DNA of 64,000 bases, taken from contig NZ_JAFBCM010000001.1 of NCBI RefSeq assembly GCF_016907715.1, positions 1,488,001 through 1,552,000 of the forward strand, read 5' to 3'. The stretch's first letter is position 1; the number at the start of each line of letters is the position of its first letter. The notes below the pieces were generated by a model. That model was not told where the DNA came from, did not search any database, and worked only from the letters and a program-made list of their open reading frames with translations. Positions 1 through 8,606 of the stretch are shown in pieces. The position numbers were made by a program, and so were the translations under genes. Origin of the DNA: Tenggerimyces flavus. Its GTDB lineage: Bacteria; Actinomycetota; Actinomycetes; Propionibacteriales; Actinopolymorphaceae.

Positions 1-1
1 C

Positions 2-217
2 TCGCTCTGGTCGCATCTGGCGAACGTGGGCGACGCGAAGAGCCTGATCATCCATCCGGCGAGTACGACGCACCGCCAGCTCAGCGACGCCGAGCTCGCG
101 GCGGCCGGCGTGGGGCCGGGGACGGTGCGGCTGTCGGTCGGGACCGAGTCGGTGGACGACCTGCTCTGGGATCTGTCGCAGGGGTTTGCCTTTGTGGAGA
201 AGGGTTTGACGACGTGA
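2..217 (+). CDS. O-acetylhomoserine sulfhydrylase-type enzyme, C-terminal fragment
   Basis: Only the last 71 codons are in the window. The tail reads [20 protein letters not shown], then a THRQLS segment and a VRLSVGTE segment, which is the hallmark C-terminus of the PLP-dependent Cys/Met metabolism family, closest to O-acetylhomoserine aminocarboxypropyltransferase (MetY). That family makes homocysteine from O-acetylhomoserine and sulfide in the cytoplasm. The PLP lysine lies outside the window, so MetY cannot be separated from related cystathionine gamma-synthase members with full certainty. Its TGA stop overlaps the GTG start of the next gene, so the two are probably co-translated. Confidence 0.85.
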   Translation, partial: SLWSHLANVGDAKSLIIHPASTTHRQLSDAELAAAGVGPGTVRLSVGTESVDDLLWDLSQGFAFVEKGLTT

Positions 218-702
218 CCGAGCTCGATCTCGCGCGCTACCAGGACCCGTTGGTGATCCAGCGCGTCCTCCACACGGCGAAGACGATCGCGATCGTGGGG
301 CTGTCGGACAACGAGCTGCGGGCGAGCAACTTCGTCGGGTATTACCTCAAGCGGCACGACTACAACGTGATCCCGGTGAACCCGCGCGCGACCTCGATCC
401 TCGGCGCGACGTCGTACCCCACCCTGGCCGACGTCCCCGAGCCCGTGGACGTCGTCAACGTCTTCCGCGCGCCGGCCGCGCTGCCGGGGATCGCGGCGGA
501 GGCCGTCGCGATCGGCGCCAGCGCGCTGTGGTGCCAGTTCGGCGTGATCAACGCCGAGGGCGCGAAGGTCGCGGAGGACGGCGGCCTGACCGTCGTCATG
601 GACCGCTGCCTGAAGGTCGAACACGCCCGCTTCGTCGGCCGCATGCACTGGCTGGGCTTCAACACCCAGCGCATCACCTCGGTACGGTCCGGCCTGCAGT
701 AA
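214..702 (+). CDS. CoA-binding (YccU-like) domain protein
   Basis: A 162-residue cytoplasmic protein starting with GTG in a GTGA overlap with the upstream MetY-type gene. It shows the succinyl-CoA-synthetase-like Rossmann fold: TIAIVGLS near residue 25, a Y-V-I-PVNPR segment near 52-58, the [18 protein letters not shown] segment, and the ALWCQFG and MDRCLKVEH motifs typical of stand-alone CoA_binding_2 proteins. These proteins bind CoA or acyl-CoA but their reaction is generally unknown; they often sit beside O-acetylhomoserine sulfhydrylase genes, as here. Its 3' end overlaps the convergent tetR gene by 29 bp. Confidence 0.85.
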   Translation: MTELDLARYQDPLVIQRVLHTAKTIAIVGLSDNELRASNFVGYYLKRHDYNVIPVNPRATSILGATSYPTLADVPEPVDVVNVFRAPAALPGIAAEAVAIGASALWCQFGVINAEGAKVAEDGGLTVVMDRCLKVEHARFVGRMHWLGFNTQRITSVRSGLQ

Positions 703-1315
703 CGACGCAGAGCGCTCGCTCGGCGAGGTCGCTGAGGGTGCTCGCCGTCTTGGCCACCGACAGGCCGCGGCTGGTGTGCAGGAGGTCGAACGCGTCGAAG
801 CTGGTCAGGACGAACAGCTGGTCGACGGCCTCGCGCTGCGTCACCTCCGCACGGAGACATCCCTGCTCCTGCAGGCGTTTCGCGAGGTAGCGCATGCCGC
901 CGAGGCGGCCGTCCTCGAGTCGCTGAACGGCGCCGGCGAACGCTTCGGGGTCGAGGTGGGCGCCGGAGTAGAGGGCGCGCAGAACGTCGCGCTCGGCCGC
1001 GTACGCCTTGCTGCCCGCGCGGAACGAGCCGCGCAGATGCTCGCGCGCGTCCGGGTCGTGCACCGCATCGCTGATCGCGCGGAAGCCCGAACGTTCGAAC
1101 ACGTACACCGCGAGCGCGTCGAACAGTCCCGCGCGCGACTCGAACACCAGGTAGATCGTCGACCGCGCCACCCCGGCGTCGCGCGCGACCTGGTCGACGC
1201 TGACGGCCGCGGCGGGCGCGGCGCGGAGGCGTTCGTACATCGCCTCGAGCACGCGCTGCCGGGTCTCCTCGGCGGTGGCGGCGCGGGTTCGCTGCTCGTA
1301 CTTGCGCGGACTCAT
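674..1315 (-). CDS. TetR family transcriptional regulator
   Basis: A 213-residue protein. The N-terminal helix-turn-helix is clear: ETRQRVLEAMYERLR, then VSVDQVARDAGVARSTIYLVFESRAGL around residues 15-60, followed by a helical ligand-binding domain. The frame stays open upstream into the next gene, but the ATG at 1315 (MSPRKYEQRT) places the HTH where TetR proteins have it and leaves a 97-bp intergenic region. It is divergent from an FAD monooxygenase, and the shared region holds three GACAnnnTGTC sites, so it probably represses both itself and the monooxygenase. The inducer is unknown. Confidence 0.88.
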   Translation of the reverse strand: MSPRKYEQRTRAATAEETRQRVLEAMYERLRAAPAAAVSVDQVARDAGVARSTIYLVFESRAGLFDALAVYVFERSGFRAISDAVHDPDAREHLRGSFRAGSKAYAAERDVLRALYSGAHLDPEAFAGAVQRLEDGRLGGMRYLAKRLQEQGCLRAEVTQREAVDQLFVLTSFDAFDLLHTSRGLSVAKTASTLSDLAERALCVVTAGRTVPR

Positions 1316-1337
1316 GGACCGCGATCCTAGATTCCGG

Positions 1338-1388
1338 TTGACAGCATGTCCAGTCAAAGACACACTGTCTCGTGAAAGACAAGCTGTC
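1338..1388. promoter_or_regulatory. Three phased TetR-type operators overlapping a promoter
   Basis: Three copies of GACAnnnTGTC lie at 1340-1350, 1359-1369 and 1378-1388, each start exactly 19 bp from the last. The first overlaps TTGACA (1338-1343), which is 17 bp from CACACT (1361-1366), a plausible -35/-10 pair for the monooxygenase gene. The second copy overlaps that -10. The layout suggests repression by side-by-side TetR dimers; binding is inferred, the repeats are seen. Confidence 0.7.
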
Positions 1389-1412
1389 CGATGAAATCTG
1401 GAAGAGGAACTG

Positions 1413-2819
1413 ATGAGAAGCAAGGTGCTCGTCTGCGGCGCCGGCCCCGCGGGTCTGGTCGCCGCGATCACGCTGGCGCACGCCGGCGTCGACGTGCTGC
1501 TGGTCGAGCGGAGGCCGGACACGTTGACGTTGCCGCGGGCGACCGCGATCAGTACGCGGACGATGGAGATCCTGCGCTCGTGGGGCCTGGAGCCCGCGGT
1601 GCGCGCGGTCGCGATGGACCTGAAGGAGCGCGGCTGGATCACGTTCGCGCTCACGTCGAACGAAGGCATGGAGTTACAGGAGGGCTTCCCGACGGCCGCC
1701 GAGGCCGCCGAGGTGAGCCCGACGAGGCCTGCGCTCGCGCCGCAGGACGACTTGGAGCGCGTGCTGGTCGAGCACCTGCGCTCGCTGCCGTCCGCGCGTG
1801 TCGAGTACGGCGTCGAGCTGGTCGGCCTGGCGCAGGACGACGACGGCGTGACGGTGGAGCTGCGTGGCGCGGCGCCGCGTTCGGTGCGCGTCGACTACGT
1901 GATCGGTGCGGACGGTGTCGCGAGCACGGTGCGTTCGCAGCTCGGCATCGTGCTGGAGGGCGTGGACGACCTCGTGACGCACGCGGCGACGCAGTTCCGC
2001 GCGCCGCTGTGGGACGTCGTGGGGGAGCGGCGGTACGGGATCTACGTGATCATCAACCCGGAGGCGGACGGCGTCGTCGTTCCGTCCGGGCAGGGTGATC
2101 GGTGGGTGTACGGGCAGGAGATCCCGTCGGGCTCGCCGACGCCTCCGGCGGAGGAGACCATCCGGCGGATCCGGATCGCTTCGGGCGTGCCCGATCTCGA
2201 GGTGCGGGTCGAGCGGACCGGCCAGTTCACGTTCGCCGCCATGGTCGCCGACCGCTACCGGGTCGGCCGTGGCTTCGTCATCGGCGACGCCGCGCACCGG
2301 ATCACCCCGCGCGGCGGTACGGGCATGAACACCGCGATCCACGACGGCTACGACCTCGGCTGGAAGCTGGCCTGGGTCCTGTCCGGCTGGGCCGCGCCGG
2401 CGCTGCTCGACAGCTACGAGGCCGAGCGCCGCCCGATCGGCGCGCGCAACGCCGAGCGTTCCGCGCGGCCCGACGGCTCGCGGCGGGAGCTGGCCGAGTC
2501 GCTCGCGGACGACCTCGGCGGACGGCTCGCGCACGCCTGGGTCGACGGCGTCTCGACGCTGGACCTGCTCGGGCCCGGGCTCACGGTCCTCGCCGGCTCC
2601 GCGGGTTCGCGCTGGGTCGACGCCGCGGTGACTCTCCCCGTGCCCGTAACGACCCATGTCGTGAACGGAGCGGCCGAGGTAGCGCTCGGCATCGAGCCCG
2701 GCGGTGCGGTGCTGGTCCGCCCGGATGGGCAGGTGATGGCGAAGTTCTCGGCAGACGTGCCCGATCCGGCCACCGCCCTCGCCTTGACGAGCTTCGAGTC
2801 GGCTTCCTACGTTGGCTAG
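1413..2819 (+). CDS. FAD-dependent aromatic-type monooxygenase
   Basis: A 468-residue group A flavoprotein monooxygenase (FAD_binding_3/PheA-TfdB type). It has the N-terminal dinucleotide fold VLVCGAGPAGL (residues 5-15) with the ribose-binding acidic residue in LLVERR, the internal DG-like motif DYVIGADG near 165, and the second FAD motif FVIGDAAHRITPRGGTGMN near 290. Such enzymes hydroxylate aromatic rings, including antibiotic and polyketide substrates, using NAD(P)H and oxygen. The ATG at 1413 follows GAAGAGGAAC. It is divergent from and probably controlled by the adjacent TetR. The region after residue 350 is short compared with long RdmE-type members. Substrate not predictable. Confidence 0.87.
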   Translation: MRSKVLVCGAGPAGLVAAITLAHAGVDVLLVERRPDTLTLPRATAISTRTMEILRSWGLEPAVRAVAMDLKERGWITFALTSNEGMELQEGFPTAAEAAEVSPTRPALAPQDDLERVLVEHLRSLPSARVEYGVELVGLAQDDDGVTVELRGAAPRSVRVDYVIGADGVASTVRSQLGIVLEGVDDLVTHAATQFRAPLWDVVGERRYGIYVIINPEADGVVVPSGQGDRWVYGQEIPSGSPTPPAEETIRRIRIASGVPDLEVRVERTGQFTFAAMVADRYRVGRGFVIGDAAHRITPRGGTGMNTAIHDGYDLGWKLAWVLSGWAAPALLDSYEAERRPIGARNAERSARPDGSRRELAESLADDLGGRLAHAWVDGVSTLDLLGPGLTVLAGSAGSRWVDAAVTLPVPVTTHVVNGAAEVALGIEPGGAVLVRPDGQVMAKFSADVPDPATALALTSFESASYVG

Positions 2820-2878
2820 TACAACGTTATAGAAGCCAACCGGCGAAGGACATCGTCGGCAGCACGGGAGGCTCGACG

Positions 2879-5743
2879 ATGAATGCGAAGTGGACGCGCC
2901 GGCGACTCCTCGGCACCAGCGCGGCGGTCGCGGCAGGGACGTACCTCCTCGATCAGCAAGCGGCGTGGGCGGCGCTGACGACGTCCGCCGACGAGGACGG
3001 GCACGAGCTCTGGCTGCGGTACCGGCAGGTGGACGAACCCAGGTTGCTGGCGTCGTACCGGCGCGCGTTCACCCAGGTCGTCAAGGCGGGCGACGGCGTC
3101 CTCGCGTCGGCGCAGGCAGAGCTTGTCCGCGGCCTGTCCGGCCTGTTGGGTCGGTCGATCGGCGTCGTCGACGCTCCGACGAGGAGCGGCGCCGTCGTTC
3201 TCGGCACACCCGAGTCGTCGCCGATCGTTCGCTCGCACTGTCCGGCGGCAGAGCTGGAGAAGCTCGGTCCCGAGGGCTATGTCGTCCGTCGGGCACGGGT
3301 CGGCAAGGTCGACGTGGTGTTGGTCGCGAGCGCGGGCGAGCGCGGGGTGCTGTACGGCGCGTTCCACCTGCTGCGACTGCTGCAGACCCAGCGCGGCGTC
3401 GAGAAGCTGAATGTCGCCGAACGTCCGGCCAACCCGCTGCGGCTCGCCAACCACTGGGACAACCTCGACGGGAGCGTCGAACGCGGCTACTCGGGCACGT
3501 CGATCTTCCACTGGTACGACCTGCCGGAGATCAAGCCGCACTACGTCGAGTACGCCCGCGCGATGGCGTCCGTCGGCATCAACGCGACGGTCGTCAACAA
3601 CGTCAACGCCAACGCGGAGTTCCTGTCCAGCGAGATGATCGAGAAGCTGGCGCCGCTGGCAGACACCTTGCGGGCTTGGGGAATCAAGCTTCAGCTGTCC
3701 GCCAACTTCGCTTCGCCGATGGTGCTCGACGGGCTGGAGACCGCGGACCCGTTCGACCCCGCCGTACGTACCTGGTGGCGGGACAAGGCGACCGAGATCT
3801 ACACGCATATCCCCGACTTCGGCGGGTTCCTCGTCAAGGCGAACTCCGAGGGCCAGCCCGGACCGGTGGACTACGGCCGTACGCACGCCGACGGCGCCAA
3901 CCTGCTGGCCGAGGCGCTCGAGCCGCACGGCGGAATCGTCATCTGGCGAGCGTTCGTCTGGCACGGACCGGAGACGTGGGCGGACGAGGCGTTCGAGACG
4001 TTCCAGCCGCTCGACGGGGAGTTCGCCGCCAACGCGCTAGTGCAGATCAAGAACGGTCCGATCGACTTCCAGGTCCGCGAGCCTGCGCACCCGCTCTTCG
4101 GAGCGCTGCCGCGGACGAACTCGATGATGGAGCTGCAGGTCACGCAGGAGTACACCGGCCAGTCGACCCATCTGTGCTACGCCGTTCCGCTGTGGAAGGA
4201 GGTCTATGACTTCGACACCCACGGGGCGGGGCCGGGCACGACGGTCGCCTCCGTCGTCGGTGGGACTGCCTTCGACTACGGCCACAGCGGCGTCGCGGGC
4301 GTGATGAACTTCGGCTCGAGCACGAACTGGACCGGCCACCATCTGGCGGCCGCCAACACGCACGGTTTCGGCCGGCTGGCGTGGAACCCTCAGCTCTCCG
4401 CGGAGCAGATCGCGGACGAGTGGGTACGCAGCACGTTCGGGTCGCACCGGTCGCTGGTCACCGTTCTGACCGGGATGTTGCTGCACTCGCGGGAGATCTA
4501 CGAGTCGTACAACTCGCCGCTCGGCGCCGGCTTCGTGCAGGGCGGCGGCGACCACCTCGATCCGTGCGTGCGGTGCAACGAGCCGTGGCACCAGTCGGAC
4601 GCCTCGGGCGTGGGCTTCGACCGTACGGTCGCGACCGGCACGGGGACGACGGGGCACTACTTCCCGGCGGTGACGTCGGTGTTCGAGTCGCTGGACACGT
4701 GCCCGGACGAGCTGCTGCTGTTCTTCCACCACGTTCCGTACACGCATCGGCTGCGGTCGGGGAAGACGGTGATCCAGCACATCTATGACTCGCACTTCTC
4801 GGGTCTGGAGAACGCGTCCCGGCTGCGGTCGCTGTGGCAGGGGTTGCGGCGGCAGGTGGATCCGCGGCGGCATCGCGAGGTGCTGGCGCGGTTCGACCGG
4901 CAGGTCGACCACGCCCGGCAGTGGCGGGACACGTTGGTGACGTACTGGTTCGAGAAGAGCCGGATCCTCGACCGGCGGCGGTCGTGGGTGCAGGCGCAGT
5001 TCGGGCCGATGTGGACGGTGCTCCACGAGTCGTCGCCTGCGCCGATGGAGCTGACGGTGGGGAACGCGACGTCGGGTGCGCTGTCGCTCGCGGTCGCTGT
5101 CGACGTGCCGGAGGGGTGGACGAGCGCGACGGTCGATGTCGACGTTCCGTCCCGCGAGCTCGTGCCGGTGTCGGTGCCGGTGCAGCCGGGTGGGCCGCCG
5201 GGGTACTTCTTGGTCGGCGTACGCATGGGTGCTCGGAAGGACGTGCTGGTCGACCCGATCGAGGTGCTCACCACCCCGGCCGCTTCGCGTTGCGTGCTGG
5301 CGTTGGACGCGGGTACGGCTGCGAGCCCGCTGCACGACGGCTACCGCAGGCTGACGCCTTCCGACGCGTGGAATGCGGAGGTCGGCTACGGCTGGGTCGG
5401 CACGGCGCCGGAGTCGCGCGACCGTACCGGCAACACCGACGCACTGCTGCGGGACTTCGTGAACGACAACGCGGCCAGCACCCTGCGCATCGCGGTGCCG
5501 GCAGGTGCGCACGACGCGTACCTCCTGGTCGGCGACGCCGACGTCCGCTCGTTCGCGACGTACGTCCGGGTCGACGGCAAGGTGGTCGCCGAGAGCCCGT
5601 TCCTGTTCCGCAACGACTTCGCCTGGCTGCACGTCCCCCTGGACGGCGGCGCGAGCGGGCGCTCGGTCGACCTGGAGCTGTCCAGCGCTCCCAACGAGCA
5701 CTGGCATCTCGTCGCTCTCGCCCTCATCGCACAGAAAGGCTGA
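2879..5743 (+). CDS. aguA: Tat-exported GH67 alpha-glucuronidase with extra C-terminal domain
   Basis: A 954-residue enzyme. The start at 2879 follows GGGAGG and gives a Tat signal (TRRRLLGTS, then an Ala-rich stretch ending near AWA). GH67 enzymes remove 4-O-methyl-glucuronic acid from the ends of xylo-oligosaccharides. The three catalytic positions fit: acid Glu324 in KANSEGQPGP, Asp396 in IKNGPIDFQ and Glu424 in VTQEYTGQ; the last two are 28 residues apart, the same spacing as I recall for characterised GH67 enzymes. Known GH67 proteins are about 680-710 residues long; here about 250 more follow, with beta-rich sequence and a GYGWVG-x-RDRTGN-x-LLRDFV signature resembling malectin/galactose-binding modules on polysaccharide-degrading enzymes, so it probably has a carbohydrate-binding tail. 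No transporter or xylanase is adjacent. Confidence 0.92.
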   Translation: MNAKWTRRRLLGTSAAVAAGTYLLDQQAAWAALTTSADEDGHELWLRYRQVDEPRLLASYRRAFTQVVKAGDGVLASAQAELVRGLSGLLGRSIGVVDAPTRSGAVVLGTPESSPIVRSHCPAAELEKLGPEGYVVRRARVGKVDVVLVASAGERGVLYGAFHLLRLLQTQRGVEKLNVAERPANPLRLANHWDNLDGSVERGYSGTSIFHWYDLPEIKPHYVEYARAMASVGINATVVNNVNANAEFLSSEMIEKLAPLADTLRAWGIKLQLSANFASPMVLDGLETADPFDPAVRTWWRDKATEIYTHIPDFGGFLVKANSEGQPGPVDYGRTHADGANLLAEALEPHGGIVIWRAFVWHGPETWADEAFETFQPLDGEFAANALVQIKNGPIDFQVREPAHPLFGALPRTNSMMELQVTQEYTGQSTHLCYAVPLWKEVYDFDTHGAGPGTTVASVVGGTAFDYGHSGVAGVMNFGSSTNWTGHHLAAANTHGFGRLAWNPQLSAEQIADEWVRSTFGSHRSLVTVLTGMLLHSREIYESYNSPLGAGFVQGGGDHLDPCVRCNEPWHQSDASGVGFDRTVATGTGTTGHYFPAVTSVFESLDTCPDELLLFFHHVPYTHRLRSGKTVIQHIYDSHFSGLENASRLRSLWQGLRRQVDPRRHREVLARFDRQVDHARQWRDTLVTYWFEKSRILDRRRSWVQAQFGPMWTVLHESSPAPMELTVGNATSGALSLAVAVDVPEGWTSATVDVDVPSRELVPVSVPVQPGGPPGYFLVGVRMGARKDVLVDPIEVLTTPAASRCVLALDAGTAASPLHDGYRRLTPSDAWNAEVGYGWVGTAPESRDRTGNTDALLRDFVNDNAASTLRIAVPAGAHDAYLLVGDADVRSFATYVRVDGKVVAESPFLFRNDFAWLHVPLDGGASGRSVDLELSSAPNEHWHLVALALIAQKG

Positions 5744-5822
5744 ATTTCCTCTCGCTGGAATGTCGAGAACCTGACGCCAGCGCCGACTCCCTGGTGACGA
5801 CCAACCACAGGGAGGAACCACC

Positions 5823-6389
5823 ATGCGCAAGCTCATCTACTGGGTGCACACGTCGGTCGACGGGTTCGTCGACGGGCCGAACGGCGAGTTCGACTGGCCG
5901 GTGATGGGGCCGGAGGTGTCCGCCTACTCCGACGGCCTCGACCGGCGAGTCGACACGTTGCTGTTCGGCCGGCCGGTGTGGGAGATGATGGTCGGGTTCT
6001 GGCCGAACGCCGAAGCGATGTCCGACGACCCGCACGTCGCCGCGTTCGCACCGTTCTGGCGGGCGACTCCCAAGATCGTGTTCTCGCGCAGCTACCCGAG
6101 AGACGACTGGACCTCCCGCGTCATCAGCGACAACCTGCGGGCCGAGGTCACCGCGCTCAAGGCGGAGCCCGGTGCTGACCTGCTGCTCACCGGCGGGGCC
6201 AGCCTGGCGGCCGCGTTCACCGAGCTGGGGCTGATCGACGAGTACCACGTCGCCGTGCATCCCGTCGTTCTCGGCGGCGGCCGGAGGCTGTTCGCCGGCC
6301 CCGACCAGCGCATCGGGCTTCGACCGGTCGCGTCCCAGCTGCTCGACGGCCAGGTCGTCGTGACCCACTACGAACGGCCGGCTTCGTAG
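5823..6389 (+). CDS. Dihydrofolate reductase family (RibD C-terminal-like) protein
   Basis: A 188-residue cytoplasmic protein with the start after GGAGGAACCACC. The beginning MRKLIYWVHTSVDGFVDGPNG, the central LLFGRPVWEMM and FSRSYP, and LLLTGGASLAAAF followed by DEYHVAVHPVVLGGG are the classic segments of the RibD C-terminal/DHFR-like family common in actinobacteria. NADPH binding is likely through the GGASL loop. Physiological substrates of these stand-alone proteins are mostly unknown, and true folate reduction should not be assumed. It is followed 16 bp later by an APH-family gene on the same strand. Confidence 0.88.
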   Translation: MRKLIYWVHTSVDGFVDGPNGEFDWPVMGPEVSAYSDGLDRRVDTLLFGRPVWEMMVGFWPNAEAMSDDPHVAAFAPFWRATPKIVFSRSYPRDDWTSRVISDNLRAEVTALKAEPGADLLLTGGASLAAAFTELGLIDEYHVAVHPVVLGGGRRLFAGPDQRIGLRPVASQLLDGQVVVTHYERPAS

Positions 6390-6405
6390 CGCAGATACTG
6401 ACGGC

Positions 6406-7377
6406 GTGGGCGATGAGGCGCTGAGACGCGAAGAGGTCGTGCCGTTCCTGGCTGGGCGGCCGGGTTCGGCTGAGGAGTTGGAGCCGCTGTCGGGCGGGGC
6501 GTGGTCGTCGGCATGGGCCTACCGGGTGGGCGGCGAGGAGCTGGTGATCCGGTTCGGCCCGGAGGCGTCCTGGTACGAGGCCGACCGGATGGCGATGGCC
6601 TTCGCCAGCGCGGACCTGCCCGTGCCGGAGGTCCGGGAGGTGGGCACGACGCCGGCTGGGCGGGCGTATGCGATCTCGGTTCGCCACTACGGGACGTTCC
6701 TCGAGGACACTCCCGTGGAGCTGGCCGCTGCTGTCGCCCCCGCCCTGACGCGGTTGCTCGTCGCTCTCTACCGGGTGCCGTCCAGCCCTGAGCTGCCCGT
6801 GGCCTGGCACCAGACGGGCGAGTCACCCGGCACGTGGCGGGAGTACCTCCGCGCCGGCCTGGTCGACGATCCGAAGGCCGTCGTGCACGGCTGGAGCTCC
6901 GCTCTGGCTTCCGACAAGGAGCTGTCCACGCTGTCCTCGGCGGTGAGCGAGCGCATCCACGCCCTGGTGGACGCCTGCCCCGAACGTCGGGACCTGATCC
7001 ACGGCGATCTGCTGCACGGCAACGTGCTGGTCAGTCCGGTCACCCACCGGATCGAGGCGGTGCTGTCGTGGAAGTGTTCGGTCCGCGGTGACTTCCTCTT
7101 CGACGCCGCCTGGTGCAGCTTCTGGTCCTCGTTCCACCCGGGGATCGCCGCCGCCGATCCGCTGTCCGGTCTGCTGGGGGCCTTGCGGAACGAGCACAGC
7201 GCCCTCGTCGACGCCGCCGCGCGCCATCATTGCTACGAGCTGCACATCGGCTACACCCACCTGGGCTGGAACATCTGGACCGGCAACGTCGAAGCCCTCG
7301 CCGGCACCGCACGGCGCCTCGCCGAGGTCCTCGAGCGCGGTCCCCTCACGCTTCCAGCTGCCGGCGGGCGGTCGTGA
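6406..7377 (+). CDS. Aminoglycoside phosphotransferase (APH) family kinase-like protein
   Basis: A 323-residue protein of the APH/choline kinase superfamily. The catalytic loop LIHGDLLHGNVLV (near residues 199-211) keeps the H-G-D-x4-N pattern, and GDFLFDAAW near 233 resembles the metal-binding Asp segment. The usual N-lobe lysine is not evident: the strand reads LVIRFG, with Arg at that place. The WKCS segment replaces the common DWE. Many such actinobacterial genes have unknown small-molecule substrates, so a resistance role should not be inferred. The GTG start has no clear ribosome site; GATACT at 6394-6399 lies just ahead and could be a -10 of a leaderless mRNA. The 3' end overlaps the convergent gntR gene by 32 bp. 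Confidence 0.82.
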   Translation: MGDEALRREEVVPFLAGRPGSAEELEPLSGGAWSSAWAYRVGGEELVIRFGPEASWYEADRMAMAFASADLPVPEVREVGTTPAGRAYAISVRHYGTFLEDTPVELAAAVAPALTRLLVALYRVPSSPELPVAWHQTGESPGTWREYLRAGLVDDPKAVVHGWSSALASDKELSTLSSAVSERIHALVDACPERRDLIHGDLLHGNVLVSPVTHRIEAVLSWKCSVRGDFLFDAAWCSFWSSFHPGIAAADPLSGLLGALRNEHSALVDAAARHHCYELHIGYTHLGWNIWTGNVEALAGTARRLAEVLERGPLTLPAAGGRS

Positions 7378-7729
7378 CGGCTGCTTCGATGTCCACGCCG
7401 AGCTCTCGTACCGCCGCCGCGTACGCGCGGGCCGCGTCGGCGAGGCGTTCCTGGCGGGCTTGCTCGGACAGCTCGGGAACCCCACGTACGACGGTGCCCT
7501 GCCCGACGCGCCCGCGGATGTAGCCGGCGGCCTCGAGCTCCCGATAGGCCCGCGCGACCGTTCCGGACGCGATGCCGAGGTCGCGCGCGAGCTGCCGGAT
7601 GCTCGGCAGCGTGGCGCCGACGCCGAGGACACCGGCGACGATGAGAGCCGCGATCTGGCTGCGCAGCTGCTCGTACGGCGGCGCGGCCGCGTCGGGGTCG
7701 ATCTCGACGATCACGTCCTCACCCGGCAT
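7346..7729 (-). CDS. GntR family regulator, YtrA-like (short form)
   Basis: A 127-residue protein with an N-terminal winged helix: PPYEQLRSQIAALIVAGVLG, LPSIRQLARDLGIASGTVARAYRELEAAGYI and a wing GRVGQGTVV. Only about 45 residues follow, the short helical dimerisation tail of the YtrA subfamily, which usually controls membrane transport genes. It is the second gene of an operon: its first 11 bases overlap the end of the membrane-protein gene transcribed before it. The 28-bp inverted repeat at 8562-8589 ahead of that operon is its likely operator. Effector unknown. Confidence 0.88.
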   Translation of the reverse strand: MPGEDVIVEIDPDAAAPPYEQLRSQIAALIVAGVLGVGATLPSIRQLARDLGIASGTVARAYRELEAAGYIRGRVGQGTVVRGVPELSEQARQERLADAARAYAAAVRELGVDIEAAVTTARRQLEA

Positions 7730-8534
7730 GCGTCACCGTTCGCCGGAGTCGGCGGGAACGTACGCGGATCACGAACCAGGCAACGGGAACGGCGGCGAGC
7801 ACGGCGAACGACAGAACGGCGAAGGTCCAGGACAACGGTTGCGGGAGATCGCTGCTCAGCTTGATGCGCCACATGACGTCCGCGGACACGAGGCAGAGCA
7901 GGGCCAGCGACGCGCCGCTGATCGACTGGAGCGAGCTCGCACGGATCGCGTCGTCGGCAGCGCGCAGCGCCTCGGCCACCACGGGCTGTGGTCGCTGCAC
8001 GATCGCGCGCCGCGAGATCCACAGGATCGTGACCACTCCGATCATGGCCACGAGGTGCGGAATCAGCTGCTCAGGTTGGAGATCGGCGCTTGGCCAGAGG
8101 AGGTAGCCGATCCCCTGGAGGGCGAGGACGGCGAGAACGAGGAGCGGGCCCCAGCTGGCTCCCCAGGTCACGTAGTCTCCGCTCCGCCGTACTGAGAGGG
8201 TCGCTCGACGCGGACCGTTTGGCACCTGCGTCCGAAAGGTGATGGCCAGCTCCACCGCCACCGCGCCGGCCAGGTAGCCGCCAAGACCCCAACCGACGAA
8301 CTCGCCAGGAAGGGCGAACCAGCCGCCGACCAGCCATCCCGCCGCCCCACCGACGGTCCGCCAGCGAGCGACCCTCGCCAGGTAGTCCACCAGGATCGGC
8401 CCGTTCTCGGCCGTGACGACGACGCCGTGGGCGGACGCGAAGCTGGCGACCCGTTGCCTCGACACCGGGCCGAATCCGTACAGCAGCGCGGCCGTCGGAA
8501 CGAGGAACCACCACAGGAGCCAAACCGGGTCCAT
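7719..8534 (-). CDS. Multi-spanning membrane protein, unknown function
   Basis: A 271-residue predicted integral membrane protein. The start at 8534 (MDPVWLLWWF) is chosen over an upstream ATG because GGGAGG lies a few bases ahead of it. Hydrophobic segments appear near residues 3-20, 60-100, 135-155, 165-180, 215-235 and 240-260, giving about five or six membrane passes, with a charged middle (SRRAIVQRPQ) and an Arg-rich C-terminal tail. No family was recognised. It is co-transcribed with a YtrA-like GntR regulator and is divergent from a single-pass membrane-anchored protein across one shared operator, which suggests the three gene products act together at the membrane. Confidence 0.75.
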   Translation of the reverse strand: MDPVWLLWWFLVPTAALLYGFGPVSRQRVASFASAHGVVVTAENGPILVDYLARVARWRTVGGAAGWLVGGWFALPGEFVGWGLGGYLAGAVAVELAITFRTQVPNGPRRATLSVRRSGDYVTWGASWGPLLVLAVLALQGIGYLLWPSADLQPEQLIPHLVAMIGVVTILWISRRAIVQRPQPVVAEALRAADDAIRASSLQSISGASLALLCLVSADVMWRIKLSSDLPQPLSWTFAVLSFAVLAAVPVAWFVIRVRSRRLRRTVTHAG

Positions 8535-8561
8535 CGCGCCTCCCAGGTTGCAGTCGAGCGG

Positions 8562-8589
8562 TAAGTGTATCAATATGTTGACACACTTA
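8562..8589. promoter_or_regulatory. 28-bp inverted-repeat operator for the GntR regulator
   Basis: The arms are TAAGTGTATCAA (8562-8573) and TTGACACACTTA (8578-8589), complementary at 11 of 12 positions with a 4-bp TATG centre. It sits between the divergent starts at 8534 and 8607 and contains TTGACA and TTGATA, so a bound protein would cover both promoters. The size and symmetry fit a YtrA-type GntR dimer pair, and a gntR gene is in the adjacent operon; the assignment is inferred. Confidence 0.7.
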
Positions 8590-8606
8590 GTTCATTGGAG
8601 GCGACC

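Noticed and set aside
4037..5836. Long open frame of 599 codons on the minus strand opposite the GH67 gene
   Set aside because: Its peptide is Arg/Val/His-rich low-complexity of the kind produced by GC-rich antisense frames, and GH67 catalytic motifs are clear on the plus strand.
6406..7377. Aminoglycoside resistance gene
   Set aside because: The kinase fold is clear, but the N-lobe lysine is not evident and the family covers many other substrates; resistance cannot be claimed.
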